Below, one piece after another: positions 6,061 to 12,553 of a stretch of 12,553 nt of DNA. Made by a program: the position numbers and the translations under genes. The notes below the pieces were generated by a model. That model worked only from the letters and a program-made list of their open reading frames with translations. It searched no databases and was not told the origin of the DNA. Origin of the DNA: Anaerotignum sp. Its GTDB lineage: Bacteria; Bacillota; Clostridia; Lachnospirales; Anaerotignaceae. Where the stretch lies: assembly GCA_017442465.1 (NCBI GenBank), contig JAFRZQ010000428.1, positions 1 through 12,553 of the forward strand. Reading direction: 5' to 3'. Every line of letters starts with the position of its first letter. The first letter of the stretch is position 1.

Positions 6061-8035
6061 GATGCGTAAACTTACTGTCATTGGTCTGAATAGCGGCAGA
6101 GCGCCTTTTATCTATGAACTGATGAATCTGGGGGTTGTGGAGATCAATTCTCAGGATAATATCGTCAGTGATGAAGACTGGATGCCCGATATTTTCCAAC
6201 CAAGTAACAGTGCCGATGTTTCGCGTCTGGAAGGGGACATTATCCGTGTCAGCACGGCCCTGGAAGCCATTGCAAAGTATGATCCGTCGAAGAAGCCTTT
6301 GCTTATCACCAGAAAGGAAATGGGCAGAGAAGCGTTTATCGCCTATATGAATAAGGTGAGAACGGATACAGAACGCAATATGGATAAAGCCATTGCCGCA
6401 TACAAAGTGATCACAGACGGCAGGGCAGAGATCAACCTGCTGCGGGCGCAGATCACAGGGCTGCAGCCCTGGGGGAAACTGGATATCCCTCTGGAGCTGA
6501 ATGAAACGGAATATGTCAGTGTCATCCATGGGGTGACCAGTGCAAAAGTCCAGTCCGGACAGCTGATCACAGCTGTAACGGACGGTGTACCCTCTGCGAT
6601 TGTGCAGGAGATCGGGGCGGACAAGCAGCAGAAGTATTTTTCCATCATTGTTCTGAAGGAAGAAAAGGATGCATTGTATGAAGTGCTGCGTCCCTTCAAT
6701 TTCTCTGTGGTTCCTATGTCGGAACAGCAGGGCACACCGACGGAAGCGATCCATCGGAATGAAAAAAGGATCGAAGAGATCGAAAAACTGATCGCTGAAA
6801 ATGAACAGGTGCTGGTGGAACTGGCGCCTGCAAGAAAAGATATTGAATTCCTTTATGACCTTTTGGTGACCCAGCGTGACCGTGCAAGGATCGTAGGGGA
6901 AATGCTGAGTACAGAAACTGTATTTTATTTCGACGGCTGGATGCCTGCAAAATCTCAGCCTGAGGTCGAAGAACTGCTGAAGAGATATGAATTTTATTAT
7001 GATATTCAGATTCCTGATGCAGAGGAGGAAGTGCCGGTGCTGCTGCATAACAGCGGAGCAGCGACTCCTTTCGAGGCGGTTACCAATATGTACAGCCTGC
7101 CTTCCAGAAAGGATATCGATCCAACCACCATTCTGGCACCCTTCTATTTTATCTTCTTTGGTATGATGCTGTCGGATGCGGCCTATGGTATTATCCTGTC
7201 TGCGATCTGCTTCTTCGTACTGAAGAAATATAAGCCGGAAGGTACCATCTATAAGATGTTCAAGATGTTCTTCTACTGTGGTATCTCCACATTCATTTGG
7301 GGGGCATTGTTCGGCGGCTGGTTTGGCAACTTCTTTACCGTGGCGGCGGAAACGTTGTTAGGTAAGGAATTTACGATCCAACCCATCTGGTTCAACCCTC
7401 TGGAAGAACCCATGAGACTGTTGATCTTCTCCCTGATCCTGGGGGCGATCCATCTGTTCATTGGTATGGGGATCCAGGCGTATATGTACATCCGCGATGG
7501 TCATCCGACAGATGCCATCTGTGATATCTTCCTGTGGTATGTGCTCCTGATCGGTCTGGTGCTGTTCGCTGTTGGCGGCAGCGTGACACCTGCTCTGAGC
7601 ACAGTCGGCAAGATCATGTCCATCGTTGGTGCTGTTGGCATTTTTGCAACAGGCGGCAGAAAGAAAAAAGGGATCATCGGCAAGATCACAGGTGGCTTTG
7701 GTGCTTTGTATGGTATCACCAGCTATCTGTCTGATGTCCTTTCCTACTCCAGACTGCTGGCTCTGGGGCTGGCAACCGGTGTAGTTGCTCAGGTTATCAA
7801 TACACTGGGCTCTCTGGCCGGCGGCGGCATCCTCGGCGCAGTGATCCTGACAGTAGCGCTGGTGTTTGGTACTATTTTCAACCTGGCCATCAATGCGCTG
7901 GGTGCATTCGTACATTCCTGCAGACTGCAGTATGTAGAATTCTTTGGTAAGTTTTATACAGGCGGCGGCAGAGAGTTCCGTCCCTTTGCAAGAAAAACAA
8001 AATATGTCAAGATCGTGAAAGATCAAGATAAATAA
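6047..8035 (+). CDS. ntpI: V-type ATPase membrane subunit I (a-type)
   Basis: A 662-residue protein with the two-part layout of subunit a/I. Residues 1 to about 355 form a cytoplasmic stalk-binding domain with helical stretches near 230-320. The rest is a membrane domain with hydrophobic segments near 362-392, 407-430, 458-482, 491-511, 523-535, 570-590 and 594-624. The ion-path arginines are present: Arg569 in LSYSRLLALGLA and Arg626 in FVHSCRLQYVEF. This subunit supplies the half-channels through which ions reach and leave the K ring. The chosen ATG (6047) gives the family-typical start MAVVEM and overlaps the previous gene by 14 nt, implying coupled translation; ATG 6062 is a weaker alternative. 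Confidence 0.97.
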   Translation: MAVVEMRKLTVIGLNSGRAPFIYELMNLGVVEINSQDNIVSDEDWMPDIFQPSNSADVSRLEGDIIRVSTALEAIAKYDPSKKPLLITRKEMGREAFIAYMNKVRTDTERNMDKAIAAYKVITDGRAEINLLRAQITGLQPWGKLDIPLELNETEYVSVIHGVTSAKVQSGQLITAVTDGVPSAIVQEIGADKQQKYFSIIVLKEEKDALYEVLRPFNFSVVPMSEQQGTPTEAIHRNEKRIEEIEKLIAENEQVLVELAPARKDIEFLYDLLVTQRDRARIVGEMLSTETVFYFDGWMPAKSQPEVEELLKRYEFYYDIQIPDAEEEVPVLLHNSGAATPFEAVTNMYSLPSRKDIDPTTILAPFYFIFFGMMLSDAAYGIILSAICFFVLKKYKPEGTIYKMFKMFFYCGISTFIWGALFGGWFGNFFTVAAETLLGKEFTIQPIWFNPLEEPMRLLIFSLILGAIHLFIGMGIQAYMYIRDGHPTDAICDIFLWYVLLIGLVLFAVGGSVTPALSTVGKIMSIVGAVGIFATGGRKKKGIIGKITGGFGALYGITSYLSDVLSYSRLLALGLATGVVAQVINTLGSLAGGGILGAVILTVALVFGTIFNLAINALGAFVHSCRLQYVEFFGKFYTGGGREFRPFARKTKYVKIVKDQDK

Positions 8036-8050
8036 GGAGGAGAATAAATT

Positions 8051-8536
8051 ATGGTAGAAAGTTTATTCAGCGGTGAATTTTTAGCATTATTGGGTGCGGC
8101 GACAGCAGCTCTGGCTGGTATCGGTTCCGCTCTGGGTGTTGGCGTTGCAGGTGAAGCGGCTGCCGGCGTAGTTTCTGAAGATCCTAACAAATTCGGTCAG
8201 GTTCTGCTGATGCAGGCGCTGCCCGGTACACAGGGTATCTATGGTTTGCTGATCGCCTTTATCGTACTGGTTAAAGTTGGTATGCTGGGCGGTGACGGCA
8301 TGATCGATCTGACAGTGGCACAGGGTGCTTCTATTTTTGCAGCATCTCTGCCTATCGGTCTGGTTGGTATTTTCTCTGGTTATGCTCAGGGTAAAGCAGC
8401 GGCTTCCGGCATCATGCTGATCGGCAAAAAACCCAGCGAAATGGCAAAAGGTATGCTGTTTGCAGCGATGGTAGAAACATATGCCGTACTGGCTCTGCTG
8501 ATTTCCTTCCTGATGCTGAATAGCATCCAGCTGTAA
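8051..8536 (+). CDS. ntpK: V-type ATPase proteolipid subunit K (c-type rotor ring)
   Basis: A 161-residue, very hydrophobic and Gly/Ala-rich protein made of two homologous helical hairpins (four membrane helices, roughly 10-32, 50-79, 90-110 and 130-157), as in the duplicated V-type proteolipid. The ion-carrying carboxylate is Glu142 in MVETYAVL. The first hairpin has Gln61 in PGTQGIYG at the equivalent place. Leu57, Thr60, Gln61, Gln113 and Glu142 match the Na+ ligands known from Enterococcus hirae NtpK (Leu61, Thr64, Gln65, Gln110, Glu139), which points to Na+ rather than H+ transport. The start follows a perfect AAGGAGGAG site. It lies 15 nt after ntpI. Confidence 0.97.
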   Translation: MVESLFSGEFLALLGAATAALAGIGSALGVGVAGEAAAGVVSEDPNKFGQVLLMQALPGTQGIYGLLIAFIVLVKVGMLGGDGMIDLTVAQGASIFAASLPIGLVGIFSGYAQGKAAASGIMLIGKKPSEMAKGMLFAAMVETYAVLALLISFLMLNSIQL

Positions 8537-8552
8537 TCGAAACTAAGAAAAA

Positions 8553-8568
8553 AGGAGGAGAAACTCCT
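8553..8568 (+). promoter_or_regulatory. Hairpin enclosing the ntpE ribosome-binding site
   Basis: AGGAG (8553-8557) pairs with CTCCT (8564-8568), which directly abuts the ntpE ATG; the second AGGAG (8556-8560) could pair with the same CTCCT with an AAA loop. Either form hides the Shine-Dalgarno sequence. The inference is reduced or coupled translation of ntpE after ntpK. Confidence 0.5.
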
Positions 8569-9129
8569 ATGAATGACGGCAAGATCATTATCGATAAAAT
8601 CATTTCCGATGCAGAGAAGGTAGCGGCAGTTACCATTTCTCAGGCACAGAAGGAAGTGGATGCCCTGCTGAAGGCTGCAAAGGATAAAGCCCACAGACAG
8701 CTGGATCAGATGGACAGAGATGCCCATTCTGAAGCAGACAGAGTGAAATCCAAGGAAATTTCTGCGGCAGAAATGCAGGCAAAGAAAGCTATTCTGGAAA
8801 CAAAACAGGAAATCCTGGCTGAGGTCATTGCAGAAGCAGAAAAAAGACTGGTTTCCATGGAAGATGCCGAATATGCAAAGGTGATCGGCGGCATGCTTTC
8901 CAGACTGGATAAATCTCTGGGTACAGAAGTGATCGTATCCAAAAAGGATGCGGCAAGACTGGCTGGCGTGGTGCAGGAAAACGGTTTTGTGCTCTCTGCA
9001 AAAACTGCAGATATCGAGGGCGGTTTTATCGTAAAAAATGGAGATATCGAATATAATTATTCTTTTGAATCTATCATTACTGTAGAAAAAGAAGCGATCC
9101 GCCAGGCAGCAGCAGAAATCTTATTCTAA
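8569..9129 (+). CDS. ntpE: V-type ATPase peripheral-stalk subunit E
   Basis: A 186-residue protein with the subunit E layout: a long charged N-terminal helix (about 5-100, rich in Ala, Glu, Lys and Asp) that pairs with the G-type subunit, and a smaller mixed alpha/beta C-terminal domain that caps the A/B head. The C-terminal motif ADIEGGFIVKNGDIEYNYSF (about residues 147-166) is typical of the family's GGxxxxxxxGxIxxnxtfe region. Together with the first operon gene it forms the stator that stops the head from rotating. The ATG at 8569 follows GGAGGAG inside a small hairpin. It lies 32 nt after ntpK and 14 nt before ntpC. The fit to length and position is good. Confidence 0.93.
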   Translation: MNDGKIIIDKIISDAEKVAAVTISQAQKEVDALLKAAKDKAHRQLDQMDRDAHSEADRVKSKEISAAEMQAKKAILETKQEILAEVIAEAEKRLVSMEDAEYAKVIGGMLSRLDKSLGTEVIVSKKDAARLAGVVQENGFVLSAKTADIEGGFIVKNGDIEYNYSFESIITVEKEAIRQAAAEILF

Positions 9130-9143
9130 GGAGGGGGTAGAGC

Positions 9144-10118
9144 ATGGCTAAAAACAAGATTTACCCTTTCGCCGTGGCTAGTATCCGTTCTATGGAAAAC
9201 AAACTGCTGACGCAGCAGAAACTGATGCAGATGGCAGATGCAAAGGATGCAGGGGAAGCGATCCGTATCCTTTGTGAAACAGACTACGGGAAAACAGAAA
9301 TCGAGGATATTCATGACTTTGAAAAAATGATCCAGAATCATCTGGAAGAGGAATATCAGGCCGTTGGTAAGCTGATCCCTTCCATCACATTTATGGATAT
9401 TTTCAAATTCAAGAATGACTATCATAATGTCAAGGTTCTGATCAAGGAAGAGATCTCCAAGGTCAACGGGAAAAAATATCTGACCAGAGGCGGTACCATC
9501 CCTCTGGATGACCTGCAGAAGAATTTCCGGGACAGAAACTATGTGGAACTGCCCAATATTAAGGCGGAGGCAGTACAGGAAGCTATCGAGATGTATGCGA
9601 AGACAAAAAATGCCCGCTATATCGATACGATCCTGGACAAAGCCTGCTTCCAGGTCATGTCTGAAGCAGCGCAGAAACTGGGGAATGACTATGTTTCCAG
9701 ATATGTGAGCAAACTGGCAGACGTGACAAATCTGAAAACACTCCTGCGTGCATGGAAGCTGGAACGCAGTGAGGACGAGCTGGAAGAAAGCATCGTGCCT
9801 GGCGGCGAACTGCCGGCAGAAGTGATCATCAAAGCTTTCAAGAATGATATTTTCCAGGTGATGAAGGAAACATCCTATGGTCCACTGTGTGAAACATATA
9901 TGCCTCAGGGTTTCACTGTTTTTGAAAAGGCCTGTGATGATTATCTGATGGGATATATCAAAGATGCAAAATATAAAACGCTGACCCCTGAGCCCGTTGC
10001 CGCATATATTCTGGCAAAGGAAACAGAGGCAAAATGCGTACGTATCATCATGACCTGTAAGATTCAGGGGATCGAAGCAGAAACCATTAAGGAAAGGGTG
10101 AGAGAAGCGTATGTCTAA
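9144..10118 (+). CDS. ntpC: V-type ATPase subunit C (d-type rotor adaptor)
   Basis: A 324-residue, mainly helical soluble protein matching V/A-type subunit C in length and position. This funnel-shaped subunit sits on the K ring and couples it to the central stalk. Recognisable stretches are the opening YPFAVASIRSMENKLLT, a region DIFKFKNDYHNVKVLIK near residue 85-102 common to the family, and the C-terminal part AAYILAKETEAKCVRIIMTC with the family's conserved E..n.R.I pattern. The ATG at 9144 is preceded by AGGAGGGGGTAGAGC. The last 8 nt overlap the start of the F subunit gene (ATGTCTAA), suggesting coupled translation. No unusual features. Confidence 0.95.
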   Translation: MAKNKIYPFAVASIRSMENKLLTQQKLMQMADAKDAGEAIRILCETDYGKTEIEDIHDFEKMIQNHLEEEYQAVGKLIPSITFMDIFKFKNDYHNVKVLIKEEISKVNGKKYLTRGGTIPLDDLQKNFRDRNYVELPNIKAEAVQEAIEMYAKTKNARYIDTILDKACFQVMSEAAQKLGNDYVSRYVSKLADVTNLKTLLRAWKLERSEDELEESIVPGGELPAEVIIKAFKNDIFQVMKETSYGPLCETYMPQGFTVFEKACDDYLMGYIKDAKYKTLTPEPVAAYILAKETEAKCVRIIMTCKIQGIEAETIKERVREAYV

Positions 10119-10428
10119 AGTTGGTATTATTGGCGACAAAGACACCGTTATGGGCTTCCTTGCTCTGGGCATCGATATTTTCCCTGCATACGGTGCAGAT
10201 GAGATCAAAAAGACCATTAACAGACTGGCGGAACGTGAATATGCCATTATCTATATCACAGAAGAAGCCAGCCTGCAGGCAAAGGAAACCATTGCAAAAT
10301 ACAAGGATATGGAACTGCCCGCTATTATCGTGATCCCCGGTATTTCCGGCAGCATGGGACTGGGCATGAACGAAGTGCGTGAATCGGCAAAACGTGCCAT
10401 TGGCGCAGATATCCTGTTTAACGACTAA
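10111..10428 (+). CDS. ntpG: V-type ATPase central-stalk subunit F
   Basis: A 105-residue protein with the subunit F pattern: it begins MSKVGIIGDKDTVMGFLALG (the family's IGD.DTv.GF.L.G), has a central YAIIYITEE strand and a later AIIVIPG strand, forming a small Rossmann-like alpha/beta fold. It binds subunit D in the central rotor and affects ATPase activity. Its ATG overlaps the end of ntpC by 8 nt. In Enterococcus hirae this subunit is encoded by ntpG, and many annotations call it atpF or subunit F. It ends 25 nt before the preferred ntpA start. Confidence 0.94.
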   Translation: MSKVGIIGDKDTVMGFLALGIDIFPAYGADEIKKTINRLAEREYAIIYITEEASLQAKETIAKYKDMELPAIIVIPGISGSMGLGMNEVRESAKRAIGADILFND

Positions 10429-10453
10429 TAAATGATTGTAGGTGAATGAAGAT

Positions 10454-12226
10454 ATGACAACAGGCACCATCGTAAAAGTATCTGGTCCACTGGTCATTGC
10501 AGAAGGCATGAGAGACGCCAACATGTTTGACGTGGTTCGTGTATCTGAAAAGCATCTGATCGGTGAAATCATTGAAATGCACGGAGACAGAGCCTCCATT
10601 CAGGTTTATGAAGAAACAGCCGGCCTTGGCCCCGGCGAGGAAGTTGTTTCCGTTGGTATGCCTATGAGCGTAGAGCTGGGCCCTGGCCTGATCTCTACGA
10701 TCTATGACGGTATCCAGCGTCCTCTGGAAAAACTGTACGAAGCAAGTGGTACAAACATCCACAGAGGCGTTGAAGTACACTCTCTGGACAGAGAAAAGAA
10801 ATGGAAATTTGAACCCACAAAACAGCCCGGCGAAGCAGTGGAAGCCGGCGATGTGATCGGTATTGTACAGGAAACTGCAGTAGTGACATGTAAGATCATG
10901 GTTCCCTATGGTCTGAAAGGTGTCATCAAGGAAATCTTTATTGGTGACTTTACTGTAGAAGAAACTGTTGCGGTGATCACAGATGAAAAGGGCAACGACG
11001 TGAATGTAACCATGATGCAGAAATGGCCCGTTCGCCGTCAGAGACCTTATAAAGCAAAAGAATCCCCTAACATGCCTCTGGTAACAGGCCAGCGTGTTAT
11101 CGATACATTCTTCCCCATTACAAAGGGTGGCGTTGCAGCGGTTCCCGGTCCTTTCGGTTCCGGTAAAACAGTAACACAGCACCAGATCGCAAAATGGGCG
11201 GATGCAGATATCGTTGTTTACATCGGCTGCGGTGAACGTGGTAACGAAATGACAGACGTACTGAACGAATTCCCTGAACTGATCGACCCTCGTACAGGTC
11301 AGTCCCTGATGCAGAGAACCGTTCTGATTGCAAATACATCTGATATGCCCGTAGCAGCCCGTGAAGCATCTATCTATACAGGTATCACCATTGCAGAATT
11401 CTTCCGTGACATGGGCTATGCGGTGGCTGTCATCGCCGACTCCACCTCCCGCTGGGCAGAAGCGCTGCGCGAAATGTCCGGTCGTCTGGAAGAAATGCCC
11501 GGTGAAGAAGGCTACCCCGCTTATCTGGCTTCCCGCCTGGCTCAGTTCTACGAGCGCGCCGGTGTGGTCTCTACCATGGGCCGCGAAGAACGGGTCGGCA
11601 GCCTGACCGCAGTCGGTGCGGTCTCCCCGCCCGGCGGCGACTTGTCCGAGCCTGTATCCCAGGGTACCATGCGTATCGTTAAGGTCTTCTGGTCCCTGGA
11701 TGCTTCCCTGGCTTACCGCCGTCACTTCCCTGCCATCAACTGGCTGAATTCCTACTCCCTCTACCTCTCCTCCATGCGCGACTGGTTCAATGAAAACATT
11801 GGCCGCGACTTCATGGATAACCGGGATCGCGCCATGAGCATGCTCCAGGAAGAAGCAGAGCTGAACGAAATCGTCCAGCTGGTTGGTAAGGATTCCCTGG
11901 GCGCCGGCGATCAGCTGACTCTGGAAACCGCGAAAATGATCCGCGAGGACTTCCTGCAGCAGAACGCCTTTATGGAAACGGATAGCTATTCCTCCTATGA
12001 TCGCCAGGCCAAGCTGCTGGGCCTGATCCTCAAATATGACAAGCTCTGCCGTGACGCCATCAAGAAGGGCGCTGATCTGCAGCCGCTTTTCTCCCTCAGC
12101 GCCCGCGACCGCATCGGCCGCGCAAAGAGCGTTGATGCAAACGAATATGTTGCCGCTTATGCGGATATCGACAAACTGATGGAACAGGAAATCGATGCCA
12201 TCGCCATGAAAGGGGGCGCTGAATAA
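10454..12226 (+). CDS. ntpA: V-type ATPase catalytic subunit A
   Basis: A complete 590-residue catalytic subunit, the usual length. Domain order is an N-terminal beta barrel (about 1-70), the extended bulge region typical of A subunits (about 110-190), the nucleotide-binding domain and a helical C-terminus. Walker A is GPFGSGKT (232-239), the catalytic Glu261 lies in GCGERGNE, and Walker B is VAVIAD (324-329). ATP hydrolysis here drives rotation and ion pumping, or the reverse. ATG 10454 has AGGTGA 8 nt upstream; GTG 10442 would add four residues with a poorer site. The stop overlaps the ntpB start (TAATG). Odd feature: from about codon 323 onward arginine codons change from AGA/CGT to CGC and GC rises sharply, although the protein stays canonical. 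Confidence 0.97.
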   Translation: MTTGTIVKVSGPLVIAEGMRDANMFDVVRVSEKHLIGEIIEMHGDRASIQVYEETAGLGPGEEVVSVGMPMSVELGPGLISTIYDGIQRPLEKLYEASGTNIHRGVEVHSLDREKKWKFEPTKQPGEAVEAGDVIGIVQETAVVTCKIMVPYGLKGVIKEIFIGDFTVEETVAVITDEKGNDVNVTMMQKWPVRRQRPYKAKESPNMPLVTGQRVIDTFFPITKGGVAAVPGPFGSGKTVTQHQIAKWADADIVVYIGCGERGNEMTDVLNEFPELIDPRTGQSLMQRTVLIANTSDMPVAAREASIYTGITIAEFFRDMGYAVAVIADSTSRWAEALREMSGRLEEMPGEEGYPAYLASRLAQFYERAGVVSTMGREERVGSLTAVGAVSPPGGDLSEPVSQGTMRIVKVFWSLDASLAYRRHFPAINWLNSYSLYLSSMRDWFNENIGRDFMDNRDRAMSMLQEEAELNEIVQLVGKDSLGAGDQLTLETAKMIREDFLQQNAFMETDSYSSYDRQAKLLGLILKYDKLCRDAIKKGADLQPLFSLSARDRIGRAKSVDANEYVAAYADIDKLMEQEIDAIAMKGGAE

Positions 12227-12438
12227 TGATACGTGAGTATAAAACCATCCACGAGGTTTCAGGCCCTTTGATGGTCGTTGAAAAGGTCGAAGGTGTAACC
12301 TACGACGAACTGGCCGAAATTCAGCTGCCGAACGGACAGATGCGCCGCTGCAAGGTGCTGGAAGTCAACAAGGTGCCGCACAGATCGGTGATCAAAACAT
12401 CGCCGTGCTTTACGGGAAGCTTGGGGTGGGTGGCATAG
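12226..12438 (+). CDS. ntpB: V-type ATPase subunit B, N-terminal fragment, broken near codon 48
   Basis: The first 48 residues (12226-12369), opening MIREYKTIHEVSGPLMVVEK and ending RRCKVLEVN, are a clear subunit B N-terminal barrel; full B subunits are about 460 residues. After Asn48 the similarity stops at once. The frame runs on for 22 unrelated residues to a stop at 12436-12438, inside DNA that codes for another protein on the minus strand. The B subunit holds non-catalytic nucleotide sites and forms the head with A, so a real break here would abolish the enzyme. The ATG overlaps the ntpA stop (TAATG). The break is best read as a contig junction or rearrangement, not as a natural short protein. 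Confidence 0.85.
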   Translation: MIREYKTIHEVSGPLMVVEKVEGVTYDELAEIQLPNGQMRRCKVLEVNKVPHRSVIKTSPCFTGSLGWVA

Positions 12439-12551
12439 ATGGTCTTTGCACATTCCTTCAGCATGGCCTTGGGAACGGGCTTATCGGTCTTGACGCTTAA
12501 GGGGCGATCGGTTCCTTCGGGTCTCATAAGTACGGTCAGAACTCGTTCAGG
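12373..12551 (-). CDS. Fragment of a DUF1667-type protein (cut at both ends)
   Basis: The minus strand reads without stops from the window edge to the junction near 12,372, giving about 60 residues that begin PERVLTVLMRPEGTDRPLSV. Motifs PLSVKTDKPVPKAML and LPVKHGDVLITDLCGT match, from memory, the C-terminal part of DUF1667 proteins (LPVKT..PvPKe...; PVKiGDVli....GTgvd). Those proteins often accompany FAD-dependent glycerol-3-phosphate or NAD(P) dehydrogenase-like genes; the function is not established. Translation after GT becomes unrelated, exactly where the plus-strand ntpB similarity ends. Codons are mostly C-ending (ACC, CCC, AAG, GCC), unlike the dap genes. Both the 5' part (window edge) and the 3' end are missing. 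Confidence 0.65.
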
Positions 12552-12553
12552 TG

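Noticed and set aside
10442..10453. GTG start for ntpA adding MNED
   Set aside because: The AGGTGA that serves ATG 10454 overlaps this GTG, so it cannot be its ribosome site. The family normally begins near the TTGTIVKVSGP segment.
10418..11725. 435-residue minus-strand frame opposite ntpA
   Set aside because: The opposite strand encodes a canonical, motif-complete catalytic subunit; this frame is Cys- and His-rich antisense with no ribosome site.

Overview
The window looks like chromosomal DNA from a spore-forming member of the Clostridia, probably close to Lachnospirales. This placement is an inference. It rests on an L-box (lysine riboswitch) in front of diaminopimelate/lysine genes, a probable alpha/beta-type small acid-soluble spore protein, a bacterial V-type ATPase operon, strong GGAGG-type ribosome sites, and frequent AGA and CGT arginine codons. 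No rRNA, tRNA, CRISPR array, transposase or phage gene was seen.

Left part (1-2526, minus strand): an operon reading right to left, asd - dapA - dapB (only the first 29 codons of dapB are inside). It carries aspartate 4-semialdehyde formation and the two steps that lead into diaminopimelate and lysine. It starts from a clear sigma-A promoter (TTGACA-17-TAGACT). A leader of about 320 nt follows, containing a lysine riboswitch and an intrinsic terminator, so high lysine should switch the operon off. Between dapA and dapB lies a 134-bp quasi-palindromic element made of five hairpins.

Middle part (2636-5102, plus strand): a small spore-protein gene is followed, from a TTGCAA-17-TATAAT promoter, by a likely operon. 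It holds a class I SAM-dependent methyltransferase, hslO (redox chaperone Hsp33) and a Nudix hydrolase, and ends in a strong intrinsic terminator.

An AT-rich, apparently gene-free stretch (5103-5733) contains several inverted repeats, a consensus sigma-A promoter (TTGACA-17-TATTAT) and a leader of about 228 nt for the next operon.

Right part (5734-12369, plus strand): a V/A-type ATPase operon in the order peripheral-stalk G-type subunit (ntpF-like), I, K, E, C, F (ntpG), A, B. It is tightly packed, with overlaps at three junctions. The proteolipid K keeps every residue that binds Na+ in the Enterococcus hirae enzyme, so a Na+-translocating machine is predicted. Together the genes would build a peripheral stalk, the membrane ion channel (I plus the K ring), the central stalk (C, F; D is not in view) and the catalytic A/B head.

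The right end is suspicious. Arginine codon choice and GC content change abruptly inside ntpA near 11,425. ntpB then breaks after about 48 codons, near 12,370, and joins an unrelated minus-strand fragment of a DUF1667-type protein. A chimeric contig is the simplest reading; a genomic rearrangement is the alternative. I found no clear undescribed system. The best leads are the five-hairpin element, the V-ATPase leader and ntpE start-site hairpin, and the mosaic right end.
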